Part shown: positions 1 to 14,600 of the stretch, one piece after another | How the letters are laid out: the number at the start of each line of letters is the position of its first letter | Position numbering within the stretch: the first letter of the stretch is position 1 | Assembly (NCBI GenBank): GCA_963662175.1 | Contig: OY759218.1 | Coordinates: 12,826,001-12,890,000 of the forward strand | Direction: 5' to 3' | Source of the DNA: Aradus depressus | Taxonomy: Eukaryota > Arthropoda > Insecta > Hemiptera > Aradidae | Length of the DNA stretch: 64,000 bases | The notes under the pieces: model-generated | Databases searched by the model: none | Seen by the model: the letters and a program-made list of their open reading frames with translations, nothing else | Told to the model about the DNA's origin: nothing | Position numbers and translations under genes: made by a program

Positions 1-290
1 AACTAGGGGATTCATTTTAAGAGGGAAGCAAACAAGCGCCGCGCCCTTAGGTTTTATATAGGAGAGGTGAAAAACTTTGAGCACGCCATCCTTCGGTTGG
101 GACGTAGCCGTTATGATGCCGAGCCTGTAAAATGTCAGGTACCTGTTATATACCCCTTACCCTAGGTAACTAAACCTGGGTAGGCAAGATTTAGAATTCC
201 CACAGTAGAGTAGGGCTCAGGACCACCAGAATGACGAAAAACCTCGTAGTTCAAGCCCGAGCATGAGCCACAATGAACAAAACAAACAAC
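1..290 (+). mobile_element. tRNA-derived SINE, body only (left end cut or decayed)
   Basis: The body matches the best SINE copy at 13465-13808: the CTTGAGCACGCC motif at about 79, CCTTCGGTTGGGACG, the GAGCCTG and TGTCAGGTAC blocks, CCCTAGGTAACTAAACC, CCCACAGTAGAGT and a GCCCGAGCATGAG end. The tRNA-like head with A and B boxes is not recognisable, so this is an old or truncated copy. The window edge may cut it. Confidence 0.7.
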
Positions 291-403
291 CACTTGCACT
301 ATAGCCCCGACTTCCTGTGTATTAGAGGATAGAAAATCTTTCTCCGGCTGTTCTAGTATAGAGGTGTGAAATCTGTTAGTTCTTCTACCGATTATTCATC
401 TTC

Positions 404-650
404 TACGGACTTTAACTACGAGGTCATAACGCCTACTACCAGAGCGCTCTTTCGTCGCGAAGCGTCGTGGACATGAGCCCGACTCTACAATGGGAGTCCT
501 AAATGTCCTACCCAGGTTTATTCACCGAGGGTGTAGGGGTTTTTAACGAGTACACACAGGCTCGGGACCATCGCTTTACGTCCCATCAGAAGAATGGCGT
601 GTTCAAGGTTTTTTCACCTCCCAGATAAAAAACTTAAGGGCCTCGGCCGT
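404..650 (-). mobile_element. tRNA-derived SINE, minus-strand copy lacking the tRNA head
   Basis: Read on the minus strand, this stretch gives the end of the tRNA-like head (GGCCGAGGCCCTTAAG), then the body blocks TCTGGGAGGTGAAAAAACC, a diverged CTTCTGATGGGACG, GGTCCCGAGCCTG, TACTCGTTAAAAACC, GGGCTCATGTCC and ACGAGGTCATAACG-type end sequence. It lies tail to tail with the copy at 1-290. Confidence 0.7.
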
Positions 651-1095
651 TTTTGTTTAACTTTTTAAATGTTTATTCAATTTCACTTTTTATTTTTAAT
701 AATTGACATGAACTATAATAGCTATCTAGTCTAATTTCTGGTATATGTATGTTCAGTTTCACCACCTGAAGATGGCAAATTGCCGAAACTAGCTCGTTGT
801 AGTAAAAATATATGTAGTTGGATTGATACATCTGTATTACTTATTTAGGAATAACTTCAGTTCTGAATTTAGAAAAAAAAATAGCTACCAATATTTTTTG
901 CCACACAAACCCAGTTATTACAAGAAGAAAATGTTTATAGCTTTTACCAATTTTGACAAGACGTTTAAAAGCTAAAAAAAGTTATAAAAAAAAGTTTCAT
1001 TCATTCACACATCCCTCCTGGATATATTGTCAGTAAATTTTAATAACTCCTATGAATCTACGAGTTTACACGTTTATTATTATTTTTTTTTTCAG
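651..1095. other. AT-rich spacer, no gene seen
   Basis: I see only low-complexity AT-rich sequence with A and T runs. No repeat family or coding frame is supported here. Confidence 0.5.
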
Positions 1096-1200
1096 TTGGG
1101 TTATGATCGCATTTACTGTATGCAATGTGCGTGCGACAGAAAAACAATGCCATACCAAGACAACCGATTCACTGGTAGAAGTTTTCCACATATTCATTGA
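1096..1200 (+). other. Possible short terminal exon of unknown plus-strand gene
   Basis: A good acceptor (long T run ending TTTTTTCAG at 1095) precedes a 34-codon open frame ending in TGA at 1198-1200. The frame has a Cys cluster (YCMQCACDRK) followed by NRFTGRSFPHIH. No family is recognised and no partner exon is identified, so the frame could be fortuitous. The alternative frame starting at 1052 has a hydrophobic start but runs through the acceptor tract, which argues against it. Confidence 0.2.
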
Positions 1201-2512
1201 GCAAGCTAAATGTTCTTACTATTGTCCTAATTCATCAGCACAGTTTAATGGATATAACTTCCATTTTCATGTATTATTTAATGTATTTGTATTTTTGTCA
1301 ACAAATTTACCTTTCAAGTAACGGTCTTTTGTTGATTTTTTCCGGAATTATTTCCACAGGTGTCTATGAAATTCATTCATAGTGACCAGAAGAAGAGACG
1401 TGGAAGTTTCCTGAAGTATTGTTAAAAAAAGACACCTCTGGAAAAAAATCAACATAGTAATATCCAAGAGAGGTTTAAGAAACACTGTCTTATGTCCGAA
1501 ATATTTTTCAATACCTCTCCCTTTTTTAACTGCGATTCAATGTATTAAATTTTTTGTGTAATTTAAAAATCCTCATTCACACATTTTTACGAACTAAAAA
1601 CAGATTGTAGTAATTTGTAATATATTAGATTAATAAGGATGAAGTAGCAATTGACTAATAAAGTTAAATCCAATCCGTCTGAAAAATCACAAATTCATAT
1701 ATTTGACTTATTTTTTTCTGGAAAGTAGGTAAAAAAATATATGTATTTAATGACTTTTTATTTATTTAAAAAAATGAAAAGTATCAAATCCATAATGTAA
1801 AATTTGTCAAAATGAAACTTATAAAATATAATTCTGTGCAAGAGCGAATTCACTATATATACTCAATATACTAAATATAAATTTACATAATAAAATGGAC
1901 GGTATGATTCTATCACAAAATTTTCCATGTATTATTGCTCAAAGTAGTTAAGCAAAATGAGATTCTTAATATATTTATAATAAGTGATGAATAACATGAT
2001 ATCTAATTCATACATCATTTTTTTTTTCCAAGATGCAAAAATTCCACAAGGTTGAAAATAAGTATGCTGATGTTACGGGCTTAAATATATACATTCAATT
2101 CAAGGATAAAAAAATAGAGAAAAAACAATTTATTCGATGAGCATGGCTATGAATGTTTCAGTTTCTTTACTTTATTCTTTAATTGACTTTATTTATTAGG
2201 GCACTCAACAACAAATATAGGTATACTTCTCTTCGACCATAAAAAACTGCTGCAAATCTTAGATTAAAAAAAGAAATTGATAAAAATATAAGTACACGTG
2301 AAAAGTATTCATCAATGTAATTCATGTTCAACACTGTTATAAACATTTACTTCAACATTTCAAATCAAAATGACATATTAAAAATCTTAATTCTTAATTA
2401 AGTGTCAGAATAGAGTATTATATGTACAAATAATTAATTATAAAAAAATAAATTTTATAATAAGAAAACACGATATAACGTAAAAATCTGTATAAAACGT
2501 ATTTACGAATAT
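1201..2512. other. 3' flank of Cont, AT-rich, no other gene seen
   Basis: This is very AT-rich sequence beyond the Contactin stop codon. It should contain the Cont 3' UTR on the minus strand, but there are several candidate minus-strand AATAAA signals in 2129-2210 and I cannot choose the true poly(A) site. No open frame with coding character was found. Confidence 0.5.
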
Positions 2513-2619
2513 TTAATTTAAAAAAATATATTTTGGGAAATAAAAGGTAATTAAAGTTATGAGGAGTAAGAAATTCAAACAAGTTGTGCAGCCTTCACTT
2601 CTGAATGCTTCAATATCTC
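2513..2619 (-). CDS. Cont: Cont coding exon 22: C-terminal GPI-type signal
   Basis: After acceptor ATTTCAG the frame reads DIEAFRSEGCTTC (small residues suitable for GPI attachment) and then LNFLLLITLITFYF, a hydrophobic tail ending at TAA 2513-2515. There are no charged residues after the membrane stretch except one Lys near the end, as expected of a GPI signal. Confidence 0.88.
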
Positions 2620-5600
2620 CTGAAATGAAATAAAACAATTGTTAATAAATAAATGATTTTTGATGGTCAACAATACATGGAAAGACAGACCATGTCTCCC
2701 ACATCTCCAACTGCTCCTTCAGAACCCTCTACTTCCTCAAACGCCTTCGTCACCTCCTTCCCATTAAAACTCGTCAGCTGATGTTGGTACCCTCTCTTGT
2801 TTTCCCCTACTTTGATTACGCTTGCCTCGCATAGAGGACTCTCTGGTGAGCTCGACATGAAACTAAAGCGAGTCATGAATCCCTTTCTATGATTCATTTT
2901 CGGGCTCCCCAGACACTCCTCTATTACTAGTTCCTATACCGACCTAAAATGGCTCTTCCCATCCTCTCGTCGACAATATTTCCTAGGCTCCTTTTTCTAT
3001 CAAACCATATTTTCCCAAAAGCCCTCCTACATCTTCCAAAAGCTCCAATATAAAACCCATATCCACCAGATCCCGTCCCTCTGATCTTTATCTCCCTTCC
3101 CACAGGACGACAACCTACCACAACTCCTTCCTTATCCAGCCTAACTCCCTCTGGAACTCTCTCCCTCTCCAGATTCGCCATGCTCCTACTCTTCTTTCAT
3201 TAAGTCCCTACGTTTCCATTATCTCTCAACTCAGCAAACCTCTGATTCCTAAGGCTGGCTCCTATGAGATAGTTCTCGTCTTCCTGTAAGTCTGTCACTC
3301 CAACTGGACAGATTGTCACACTTCTGTCTCATGTCCAGTTTTTTACAATTCATTCATATACAAGTCATTATTGTTATGTTTCACATTATTATTCATACTT
3401 GTTTTTCTAATTTTTCTGTTTTTATTTCTCTGTATTATTTTTCACTAGTTTATTATATTGTTTTACTGATTGCCTGTTTTTAACATTTACTATTTACTTC
3501 TAGAGACCTCTTTTATTTTATTTTATATTTATTCTTTTCAACTGGTTGACACTTGTATACTCTTGTTTATTTTTTATGTTATTATTCTTAGGGGACGTAT
3601 GTCCCAGAATAAAGATTATTTTTCATTTTAATTTATTTCATTTAATATACACAGAGAGTTCACGAACGAGGCTAAGGATCGACAAAATTCCTAGAGTAAT
3701 CATTTTAGAAGACAATACTGGTATCCCAGAAGCCTTATCTTCAAAACATTACTCCCCAAAAATGTAAAATGTAAAAAAGAACATTTTAAGAGCTACGTTT
3801 CAGGCTTAAAAATATTTACCCATTTGAAATGTAAGGGCTGGTGAAGACATTCTGCCATCACCGCCATTCGAGAAAGCCAAAACTCGCATTCTGTAGATTT
3901 TTCCAGGAGTCAAGTTGGTGACATGAGCTTCCAATTTAGAGCCAACGAGAACCACTGTGTCGTTCGCTGTACTCATGTCCTGGTCATATTCCCAAACACG
4001 AACCTGAAAATTGGAAAAACTAAATCAAATTAATGTGACAACATGTAAAAATTAAAATAAAGCAATGTCAACATTACATCAGAGGAATCTTACATCCTTG
4101 CCCTACCTCAAACAAATATCTGCGGCTAATTTTTTCTAATTCAACTTTTTTTTGTGTGGGATTACTGTTAATTTTTATGTTTGAATGTTATTAGATAAAT
4201 GTTATATATAATATTTAGTGAATGTTGAACGAATAAATACTCGGAGTAAATAAAAGTAACAGGAAGCACACACCTCTTCATATAATGTTCTTTATTTCAC
4301 AATGCTTGTAATGTTTTTTAGATCAGTTTCTAGTTAACTTAACAAACAATAAATGATATACGTACGTACGTACACGACTGACATATATGTGTATATGAGT
4401 CTGCGAGGCATGATGTAGAAAACATTGGATGTTACTTGCCTTTCAGATCATTTAATTAAGAGTTTACACCAAATAATTTGGTGATTGGGAACCGCTGATC
4501 TATAAAATTAAAGTAGAAATACCGATCGTCGATATTTTAAACTAGACTGAAAAATATTAAATATTTTTTATTTTTTTTATAACGCTATCGGTTCAAGAGA
4601 AATTCAGGCCATCTAAAAAGGACACCCTGTATAAAGACTATATAACGTCTCTAGAGATACTATATAAAGTCTCTAGAGATACTACATAAAGTCTAGAAAG
4701 AGAAGAGAAAATAAAAAGAAATATCAGAAATAAAATGCACTTTGATTGAACGAAAATCCTGCTTTTCATTATAACTCAGTGGGTTGTTCGGCTTCACCCG
4801 AAAAATTCATGTTTCAACAGAACATATAAAATTAAGAACACTTACCTTATAACCAATAAGGGGTTCTTCTTCTGAGCTCGGCTGCACATACCTCCAAACG
4901 ACCCGAACCGTAGAGGGATCTATGCCATATACATTTACAGAAGATGGTGGTTTCTGTGGAGCCTTCCTGTATGTCTTTTCTGTTAAAAAAAAACAAAAAC
5001 AATTATCAATAAGCGGCCATACAACACCGAAGTCAACCTTGGTGTATTTTTCAAAATGTTCTCTAAAATCTCTTAAAATGGAAGAAATTTTTCTTAAAAG
5101 CTATAACAGCCGATTAAGAAGGCGGATTTGTTTTGATTACTTTTTGCAGGATTTTTTTTTTTTTTTTTTTAACCATCTCTTTCTATATAACCTTAAACCT
5201 AACCAAATATTAACTTCCAAAAGTTTCATAGTTTCTGATAAAAAAAAAAAAAATTCAGATTTTCAAAAAATATAATATTTATATAATATAATCCACAACT
5301 CAAATTTATCGGGCTTATAGTATATCATACAGGTACGTATTATTCATCAGAAGTAATATTATCATGATCCTCTACAGCAGAAAGAAGAAATTAATACAAA
5401 TAAAAAACAGTGTTCAGCCGATTTGTCGCCTCCTGGCGGAGAAAGAAGCAAACATCTCATGACCCAGCGCCGGGGAGGCCTGCAGTAGTCCCCGGCGCCC
5501 CAACGAACCACTGGGACCGCTGATCGTCGCAGATGGTCGGCAGCGGTCGCTCCTAGCCTACCACAGCAACATATATTTTGTATTGTTAATTGAATATTTT

Positions 5601-8600
5601 TATTTTGTAAATAAAATAGTTAGGCCTCCCTTTTCCCCGACGATTCTGCGATGATGTCGTGGCATCCACCGGAGGTCGGCCACAAAAAAAAAAATACTAT
5701 GTTGTACTCGGGATGTCCCATTTGGAGGTATGGGTGAGCTTATGACTAGTGCAAAATATATTTTATTTACCTATAACTCCATTGTTTTGTCTCGTAACAT
5801 ACATACAATGAGATGGCAACTCTGAAGTTTACTCGTTTTTAAAAATCAGGCACTTTATTTCAAATCGCACACAAATGTTCCATTTACGACTGACGAAATG
5901 ACTTCCCAAAAACAGGTAAACCTCACACTTCTCCTCTTTATTGTGTATATGCTGCGAGAGAAAACAATGGAGTTACAGGTAACCAAAAATAGTTTTGGAC
6001 TAATCATTAGACCGCCGCTTATATTATTCATCAGAAGTAATATGAACATGATCCTCTATAGAAAACCAGAAAAAATAATACGTTGTACTCGGGAAGATTC
6101 ACCATAAATTCACGAACTGTTAAAAAAAAAAATTATAATATAATATTATGAGTGCTTTATAATTTATAATTTTATGCGATTATGTGTGCATATGAGATTT
6201 GCATTGTTCATTGCACTTATTACAGCTTGTTAATATGATCCGATATGTACAGCTGTTTTTTTTTTTTAACACTTAAAAATATGAATTAACATACCAACTT
6301 GCAAATAAAGTAACTTATTACTACATGAAATAATATGTAATAAATACCTAAGAATCGTTCGCTTTCGGGACCTTCGCCAGCAGAATTGTACGCCATAACT
6401 TTTACAAAATAATATGTATTCGGTTGTAAACCAACGATCAACGACCATGGGCGAGTTGTTCTGCTCAAATAATAAACTGCATCTTCTTCTCTATTTTCTC
6501 GTTTCCAGTACTTCAACTTAATACGAAAAAAAAATAAAATAATAATAATAAATAAATAAATATATATATAATTATATCGAAAAACAAACGCTAAACTTCA
6601 GGAGCTAAAGCACAAACTCGGGAGAACAAACTAATAAAAAAACTTGTCAAGTTTCATTAAACATTTATAAAAAGGAATGAAAAAATATTCAACGTTCATC
6701 TATATTTATTTATTAGCTCTATTGTTTTTGCTTATCCTATAAAAAAACGTACAGAGCAAAAGTTGGAGAGTATTAACCTAAAAAAGAAAAAGAAAAGAGA
6801 ATTATGTTAATTCATTAGGTGAAATAGTATTCCAATAAATCGTAAAAATATAAACTTGACTTTTTTTCTTATTTTAACCTCCCAAATATTTTTCTGAAGT
6901 TTGGAGAAAAAACAGACTAAATTTTGAAATAAAAAATTTACCCTGTGACCAATTAATTTTCCTCTTATTTTTTCTCTGGTTAATTCAATAGGTATCCAAG
7001 ACACATTCACAGCAGTCGAATTAAAGGAGCGAGCTGAAACTTGCTGTGGGGCAACTTGGGGCATGTCCTCAGCAGAATAAATAATAGTTATGTTCGATTC
7101 TGGGCCGAATCCTTCAAGATTCGCAGCCTATAAATATAAAAAAATGTATAAAAGTTTAATACAATTATGTTTGAATATAAAAACTAGACGATGCGCAGGT
7201 TTCACGCCATAGGGCACCACCTCTATACATAAAAAAATTAATATGAAAAATAGAAACAAAAAATAGAAAAATATGTCTACCTGAACTTTAACGTCATATT
7301 GGCTATAGTAATCATCGAATGGGACTCTTACAACGGCCACACCTACGTTGCCATGTTCTTTCAAATCTAGCGCCTGAAATTCGACATCTGAACCTCTATG
7401 GCGCCTCCAATAAATCTTATAATATATTCCTGGGCCATTTTGATCTTTGTGGTTTAAAGGCTAAAAAAAATACCTATTGTTGTAATATTTTATTTAATAC
7501 AAAGTATAAATAATTAATAATTAAATGTCCCAAAGCAATATAAGAAATTGACGGGATAATAAAGACCTATGGTAGCCGTACAAGATATTTGTGTAAGGAG
7601 CGAATTCGTCACCCTAGTTAGTAGCATGTGTTAAGTAACGGCCGGCAGCTCCTTTTAATTATTTCCTACAATAACGCATAGTGGAATCTTAGGGACGCTA
7701 TAGCACTGCTGTTCATATTGGTATCTGGACGGATATACTGAAGCTTCATAAGAATAATATTATGTTAGGACCAATTTATCGATAGCCTCGGGGTTGAACT
7801 AAAATGTCCATTTTGGAGGGTACATTAAAAATATGAAACATAAACCATATGCTCTCATTTGAAATTCTTGATAAGAATTACGTTGCTCATATATGCTCCT
7901 GTTTTGGGGATTTTAGGGTATACCCAAATTTTATTTTCGATTTTGATTCTGCTCCTGGTTGTAATAGAAAAAGTCCGGGCTAAAAATTCTAAAAAATTAA
8001 GACTAAATTTGGAGCTGAGCATGATTCGTTGGACAGCCTGTGTATATAGGGAAAACAAAATTTGCCGCAACGGACGAACAGATCAAAGTAAACTTCATAC
8101 TTACTTCCCATGTAATGATCAAATCGCCGATTTTTCCTCCACCTCCGCCAATTTTTCCTGGTGCTCTGTACGGTTTATCGCTTAGAGTGTTATATTTTGG
8201 GGAAGGCATAGATGGAGCGCCTAACCCTAAAATATTCGAAGCCTGAACGGTAAATTCATAAATTGAATAAGGAGTCAGTACATTTTCTAAGGCGGCTTCT
8301 TTTCGACCATTGTATCTATCAACTTCTCTGGCTAGTATATCTAGAAAAAATAAAAATAAGGTCAAATATAATTTTAGTATCTTAAATGTACTGCCCCAAT
8401 TCGGACCAATTCTGATGTTTGGTAGTGGCCAGAACTCTCTTCCTAAATCCATCCTTCTCTTTGGCCGATATGACTGAAAATCAATAGATGTCAATACACT
8501 CATTCGATCCGGAGTTATCGTGTCACCAGACACTCAAAAACGTTTTACTTCCAATATTAACATATGTACATCCACATTTTCTGCAGTATAGGCAGAGATC

Positions 8601-11600
8601 GGTTAAAACACTTGATGTTGAGTTTTAACTGGAACTCCAAGTTTTTCGACTCCTTGAACCCAAAAATAAAAATTATGTCTGTCTCTATGAATGTGTCTGG
8701 CTGGTGACCCGATAATTCTCGATTGAACGAAGATATCGATCCTAAATTGTATAAGTGGATTTATATCTCTCTAATTGTAAGTATGACACTTCCTGGTCTA
8801 CCTACTAACTACCGACCTAATGAATATATATGTATACATATATAGAGAGAGGAGATTGTTGTACTTGGATCATAGTGCACCTTGGATCAGTCAGTTGTTT
8901 CTCAACAGGTGCAGTTATCTGTGCAAGAAAAGTGGTGCTGTTTGAAAGTTTTCCCTCCCTTTTCTAATGCAGTGTAGAAAGCGTAGGTTATGATGTTTGT
9001 AAAGATGTACCATCGTGTACCTTGGATCACAACAATGTCATGTACCATGGATCGCCGATCATGGGTACATGATGTTATATATATATAGATTTTTTTTTCA
9101 GGTGACAATGCCACGAAGCAAATCAGGAAATAAAAGAAATCCCATTAATCCTGACTCAATGAAAAAGGCGATTGGCTGTGACTGCATCCCCTCAAAAAAG
9201 AATGTCAATCAGAGAGGCCTGCAAGGTGTTCGATGTGAAATTTGCTACTCTTGTCAGAAATCTCTATGTTTTAAAGCTTCGGGCAAAGACAGTTTTGAAA
9301 GTAAAATACGATGTTAAGAAAGTGTTTACAAAAGAGGAAGAAATTAAATTAGTGGAATACATTACTTCTGTTGCTAAAATGAATTACGGAATGACCAAAA
9401 AGTTTACAGCTAACATTAAAAACATCCCTCATACCTGGCAGGAACATAGGTTGGCGGATGAAGAGTGGATGAGACTTTTTTAAGGAGACATTCTGATGTC
9501 CTGGATGAGAGAACCTGAAAAAACCAGTCTGTCTCGGGCAACTAGTTTTAATCGTACCAATGTCACCACATTTTTGACAATTTAAATGATGTTCATAAGC
9601 GATTTGGCCCATTTTCTCCAGATAAAATATGAAACCAAGATGAAACTGGGGTGACAACCGTCCAAAACCCATTCAAAATTGTCTAAGGGTGTCAAGCAGG
9701 TCGGCAGCATGACGTCGGCAGAACGTGGGCAGTTGGTAACGCTTTCGACTTGTGTCAATGCTATTGTATTTATTATCATACACCAATGATGGTATTTTCC
9801 CGAAATAATTTCGAGGATTTCATGTTGAAAGGGCCACCTCCTAGGACAATAGGTGGGGCTAGTCCCTCTGGGTGGTCAAATGAAGAGCTGTATTACATAT
9901 TTATGGAACATTTTATAAATATTCTAAACCTTCCTTGGTAGAACGTGTGCTACTGATAATTGACAATCACGAGTCTCATATTTCCTTACAAACTTTGGAT
10001 TTAGTACCTAAGACAGGGGTTGTGATTTTGACTTTTCCGCCCCACACTTCGCACAGATTACAGCCCCTTGACCTTTCCATTTATTTTCCCTTTAAAGTAT
10101 ATTATAACCAAGGGGTTGAATCTTGGCTTATTAACAACCCAGAGAAAACATATGATATTTCTAGTATTGCGGAAATTGTGGGGCAGGCTTGTCCACGAGC
10201 TTTTACGACTAGTAATATAATTAGTGGATTCAGAAAATCAAGGATTTACCCTGTAGACAGAGACGTTTTCAGGGATGTTAATTATTCAATTGACAAACTA
10301 TTAAGAAAACTGGAATTAAAACATTCAAACGTAAATTTTGATCCAAGGTACAAGAGTCTCCCCTATATATATATATGACGCTTATTGATTTTCAGCTAAA
10401 TTAATCGGTTGAAGAGGAGGGCTTCAACAATGGGGGGTTCAACACTGAACCTTAAGAGCGCCGGTAGCTCAGACGTAGCATGCTTGCCTACTGGGCTCAA
10501 GATCGCGGGTTTGAAACCCGTTCGAGCCCCTTAAGTTTTTTATCTGGGGGTAAAGAAACCTTGAGCACGCCGTTCTTCGGATGGAACGTTAAGCGATGAT
10601 CCCGAGCCTGAACGATGTCAAGTAGTACTCGTTAAAGACCCCTGCCCTAGGTGAATAACAATTTAGGGTAGGCAAAATTTAGGACTCCCACAGTAGAGTC
10701 GAGCTCATGTCCACCATGTCATGAACGACGAATGAGCACTCTGGTAGTTGGCGATATGACCTCGCAATAGAAAGAATATTTCAGGTTCTGGATGTAACAA
10801 TTTATTCTTTTGCCGTTTATTTATTAATTTACTTGCTAGATTCATAACATTTCTTTTAGATATCATTTTATAGGGAGTTATCGTAACCTCACACAAACAA
10901 TAAATCCTGGAGAAAACTCAACATCGATTTTTTGATCGATTACATAATTGTGCGTATAGCTAGGAAAGTAAAATACTGCTATAGTTACTTTGTGCGAGAG
11001 GAAACCAAGAGTGATTCCACTGAGTTCTTCCGGAAATGACGTAATGTACAATATCTTTTCCATGTGAGGCTCCGTCGGTCCACTGTATGATGGCAGAATT
11101 TCTTGTAATTTCCAGTACTTGAACACCCCCTAGAAGAAAAAAATCAAATAAAATAAATTAATTTTTATAAATAATTGCATATGGCCATATTTTTAAGTCG
11201 AGATTTCCCTGGATGAATATAGTCAAGTGAAAGTACTCCTAATCTTGAATCTTTCTGTACCAAAGACTCGTGAAAACTTCAGCAATCAAAGGTCTCTCCC
11301 TACCTCACCCCCTCTTAAATTAATTTCATACTGGCATTACTGGACATAAGAAAATATTGTGTTTTTTCCCAAGAAAAGAAGAAACAACATCTAAGTTTGA
11401 ATGCCTTCGCCTTCCAATCTAAAACCCGCATTGCACTGCTTTTTAGTATATACTAGAAACAACTAGTGAATACAGAAGGCACTTGACGTACGAAATCACT
11501 TCGAGAAATCCTGTCCCACATCTTACTATCACAAGTGAAACCAATTATTGTGGTTATACATCTTTAGGTACTCGAATTATTATCACCTGTTATATGAGGG

Positions 11601-14600
11601 AAGAAGGGAGAACTACAGAATAAACTTTGGTCGAATTGAATGTCGTTCAATTATGTTTCAACAAAGTGACCTAGACCCATTCTAACTTTAGTTCTTTCTG
11701 GAGTTCAAATTTAAATTTTACAAATTTCCTACCAGTTTTCTTCAAATTTGGATTAGTTTGGGTTTCTACTTTGCCACTAAGAAAAATAAACATTTTGTGA
11801 AATTAATTTTAAAAACATTTATTCATTGATCTTTTAAGATAATGTGTCATTTATTACAAAAATATTCATCAAACATTTACAGATTTATAATTTGACTGAA
11901 ACCTGAAAACTATTGGAAAAAACACGGGTCCTTGAGTTCTTATGAAATGACTCGTAAAACAATATTATTAAGTAAATAAATAGTTCATAAAAATATTTAC
12001 CAGGTGAGCCAGGAGGCCCTTCGACAACTAAAGTTGTTTTGGTTGAAGCTCTTCCAACAGCACTCTTCAGTATGCACTCATAGTCACCATAGTCGGGAAA
12101 TGAGACGTTATATATTGCTAAATATCCGCCATCTATTTTCTGAAAATAAATACTAATATAGATAAAATATTACAGAAAATTGTGATCAAACAATGAGGGG
12201 GACTTATGTAATCGGTAAGAAATTTCATGTTAAGTTTTCACCGGAAATTCATGCTTTTCGACTACATGAATCCAAAAATGAAACGAAAAATCCTTTCTGT
12301 ATGTAAGTGAACTGCCGAGAGAATGAATATATTGACACAAAACTTGATATGTGTATCCAGAACCCCAAAAGGACGACACCTATTGATTTTCAGCCAAAAA
12401 GGAGGGGGATTGGAGGCGGGCTTAACACAAAATATCTACTGACAGCCGATGTAATGAATGTAACGACACGAAATTTTATACGTAAAATCAAAACCCCATA
12501 AAGACTACAGCTAATATTTTTTCGCGGAATCGGAATAGAAGGAGGGATCAGAGGAGGGCTCAACTCAAAAACCATTCAGGAGATCCTATGCACGTAAGTT
12601 AACTTTTGATGTTAAGCCCGTACGATCGATTGATTTTGGAGGGTGAGCGAAAACTCAATTGATTAATTCGAGCTGGGGAAGTACATTGCCGGCCATCAAC
12701 TGACAACTTCTTTTGAAACTGACTAAAAAATTGAATAAAAATTGGTCCCTGTATAAAAAAAAATCAATAAAATAATCTACGTGTTTATTGCAGCTAAGTT
12801 CTAACTTTAGTACGCTACAGCTACAATCACGTTAGCCGTATCTCATAATAAAAAAAATTACGAACAATATTTTGTTATCGATTGAAATAGTTGATTTAAT
12901 ATGGCATAACAATGAAAACTTACTACTCTATGATTTTCAAGAGATGAACTTTTAAGCCTTATTCCATTATGAGTCCATATAAAGGCAAAATCCAGTATTT
13001 CGTCATAGCCAGCTCGGCAGGAGAGATGAACATTTCGTCCGACAGATGTAAGCGTTCTAAGTGGGAGCTCTTCTAATAAAGTGGGTCCTCCTGAAAGAAT
13101 AAAAAATCAATTACCACAACCGATATATCGATGGTCCCTAAGAAGAAAGACGTCATTCAGAAAGTGCGTCAACAACATACGTTATTGGAATAGATGGGTT
13201 TATAAGGTCGTTATTCGCAAACCGCGTCAATAACATACGCTATTCGAATAGATGGGAAAATAAGGTCGTTTTACGCAAAACCACGTCAATAACATACGTT
13301 ATTCAAATAGTCGATCAATAAGGTCGTAATTTAGAGGAAAAATCAATAAGGTAGTTATTCAAAAATGTTATTTACAAAAGATTGAAGGTTGGCAACACCT
13401 TCAGAGGAAGAAAATTGTTAATTGTTATCTGATAGTGATATAATTATTTATAATACCTAATTGAGGGCGCTGGTAGCTCAGCGGTATGCGCGCTTGCCTT
13501 CTGAGCTCAAGGTCGTGGGTTCGAAACCCGGCCGAGGCCTTAGTTTAATTTATCTGGGAGGTAAAATAAACTTAAGCACGCCGTCCTTCGGATGGGACGT
13601 TAAGCGATGGTCCCGAGCCTGTACGATGTCAGGTACTCGTTAAAGACCCCTGCCCTAGGTGAATAAAAATTTAGGGTAGGCAAAATCTAGGACTCCCACA
13701 GTAGAGTCGGGCTCATGTCCATCAGAGTTACGAAAGAGCGCTCTGATAGTAGGCGATATGACCTCGTAGTAAAAGCCCGGGCATGAGTCATAATAACTAA
13801 CCAACTAAATAATACCTAATTGATCTATCAAATCCAAAGAGATTCCTTTCTATTTTTTTTTTTATACATAGCAAATACATGTCAAACCTCGCAAGAAATT
13901 ATAAGTTTTAATAAGTACGGAATACATACTTCAATTTTATTTATAATTTTGAATTTCCTCCCGAGGAAAATGTCTTTTCTGTATTACTATTGAAGTTTCG
14001 AATATGATGATGAACTTTATATTTTACTTAATAATATATTTATCATTAGGAGCTATTTATACAAGTGGCAGAATACAACAACAGGAGAATTACTTGATTT
14101 GAAACAGCTACCCAAGCCATTATTGCTATGTTTATTGTTTGTTTCACTTCGCATCAACTGCAGAGGTTCTTAACGATATGCATTTGGCTATTGCTCAATT
14201 TGATCATCCTCACCAATGATTTACAGTTATAATAATAAACTACATCGAAAAAGACGTCGGTGACTGCCCCAGGACGAATTATTGAATTAAGCTATCAGTT
14301 CCCCTCCGAAACCAGTCCACCGTTTGCACTAATATTCAATAGTGGCTCCTAAATCCTCATAATAAATTTTCAGTCGATAAATTACATCGGCAGTTATTAG
14401 GGTTTTTAAATTTAGTCCCCTTGGATGAACTCCGCATCGAATTTTTGACAGATTACACAACTTCCCCTATAGTTCGTATAGCTGGGGAAGTAATAAAAAG
14501 CAAAATGAAGAAATGACTTACGTAAAACGATCAGACGCCCCTGGCTTTCATCTGAACCATACATGTTTTGAGCAATGCACACGTACATTCCATGATCGTC

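Noticed and set aside
13465..13540. Functional tRNA gene
   Set aside because: A and B boxes are present, but the cloverleaf is poor, the sequence continues into the SINE body, and a 15-bp target duplication surrounds the whole; it is a SINE head.
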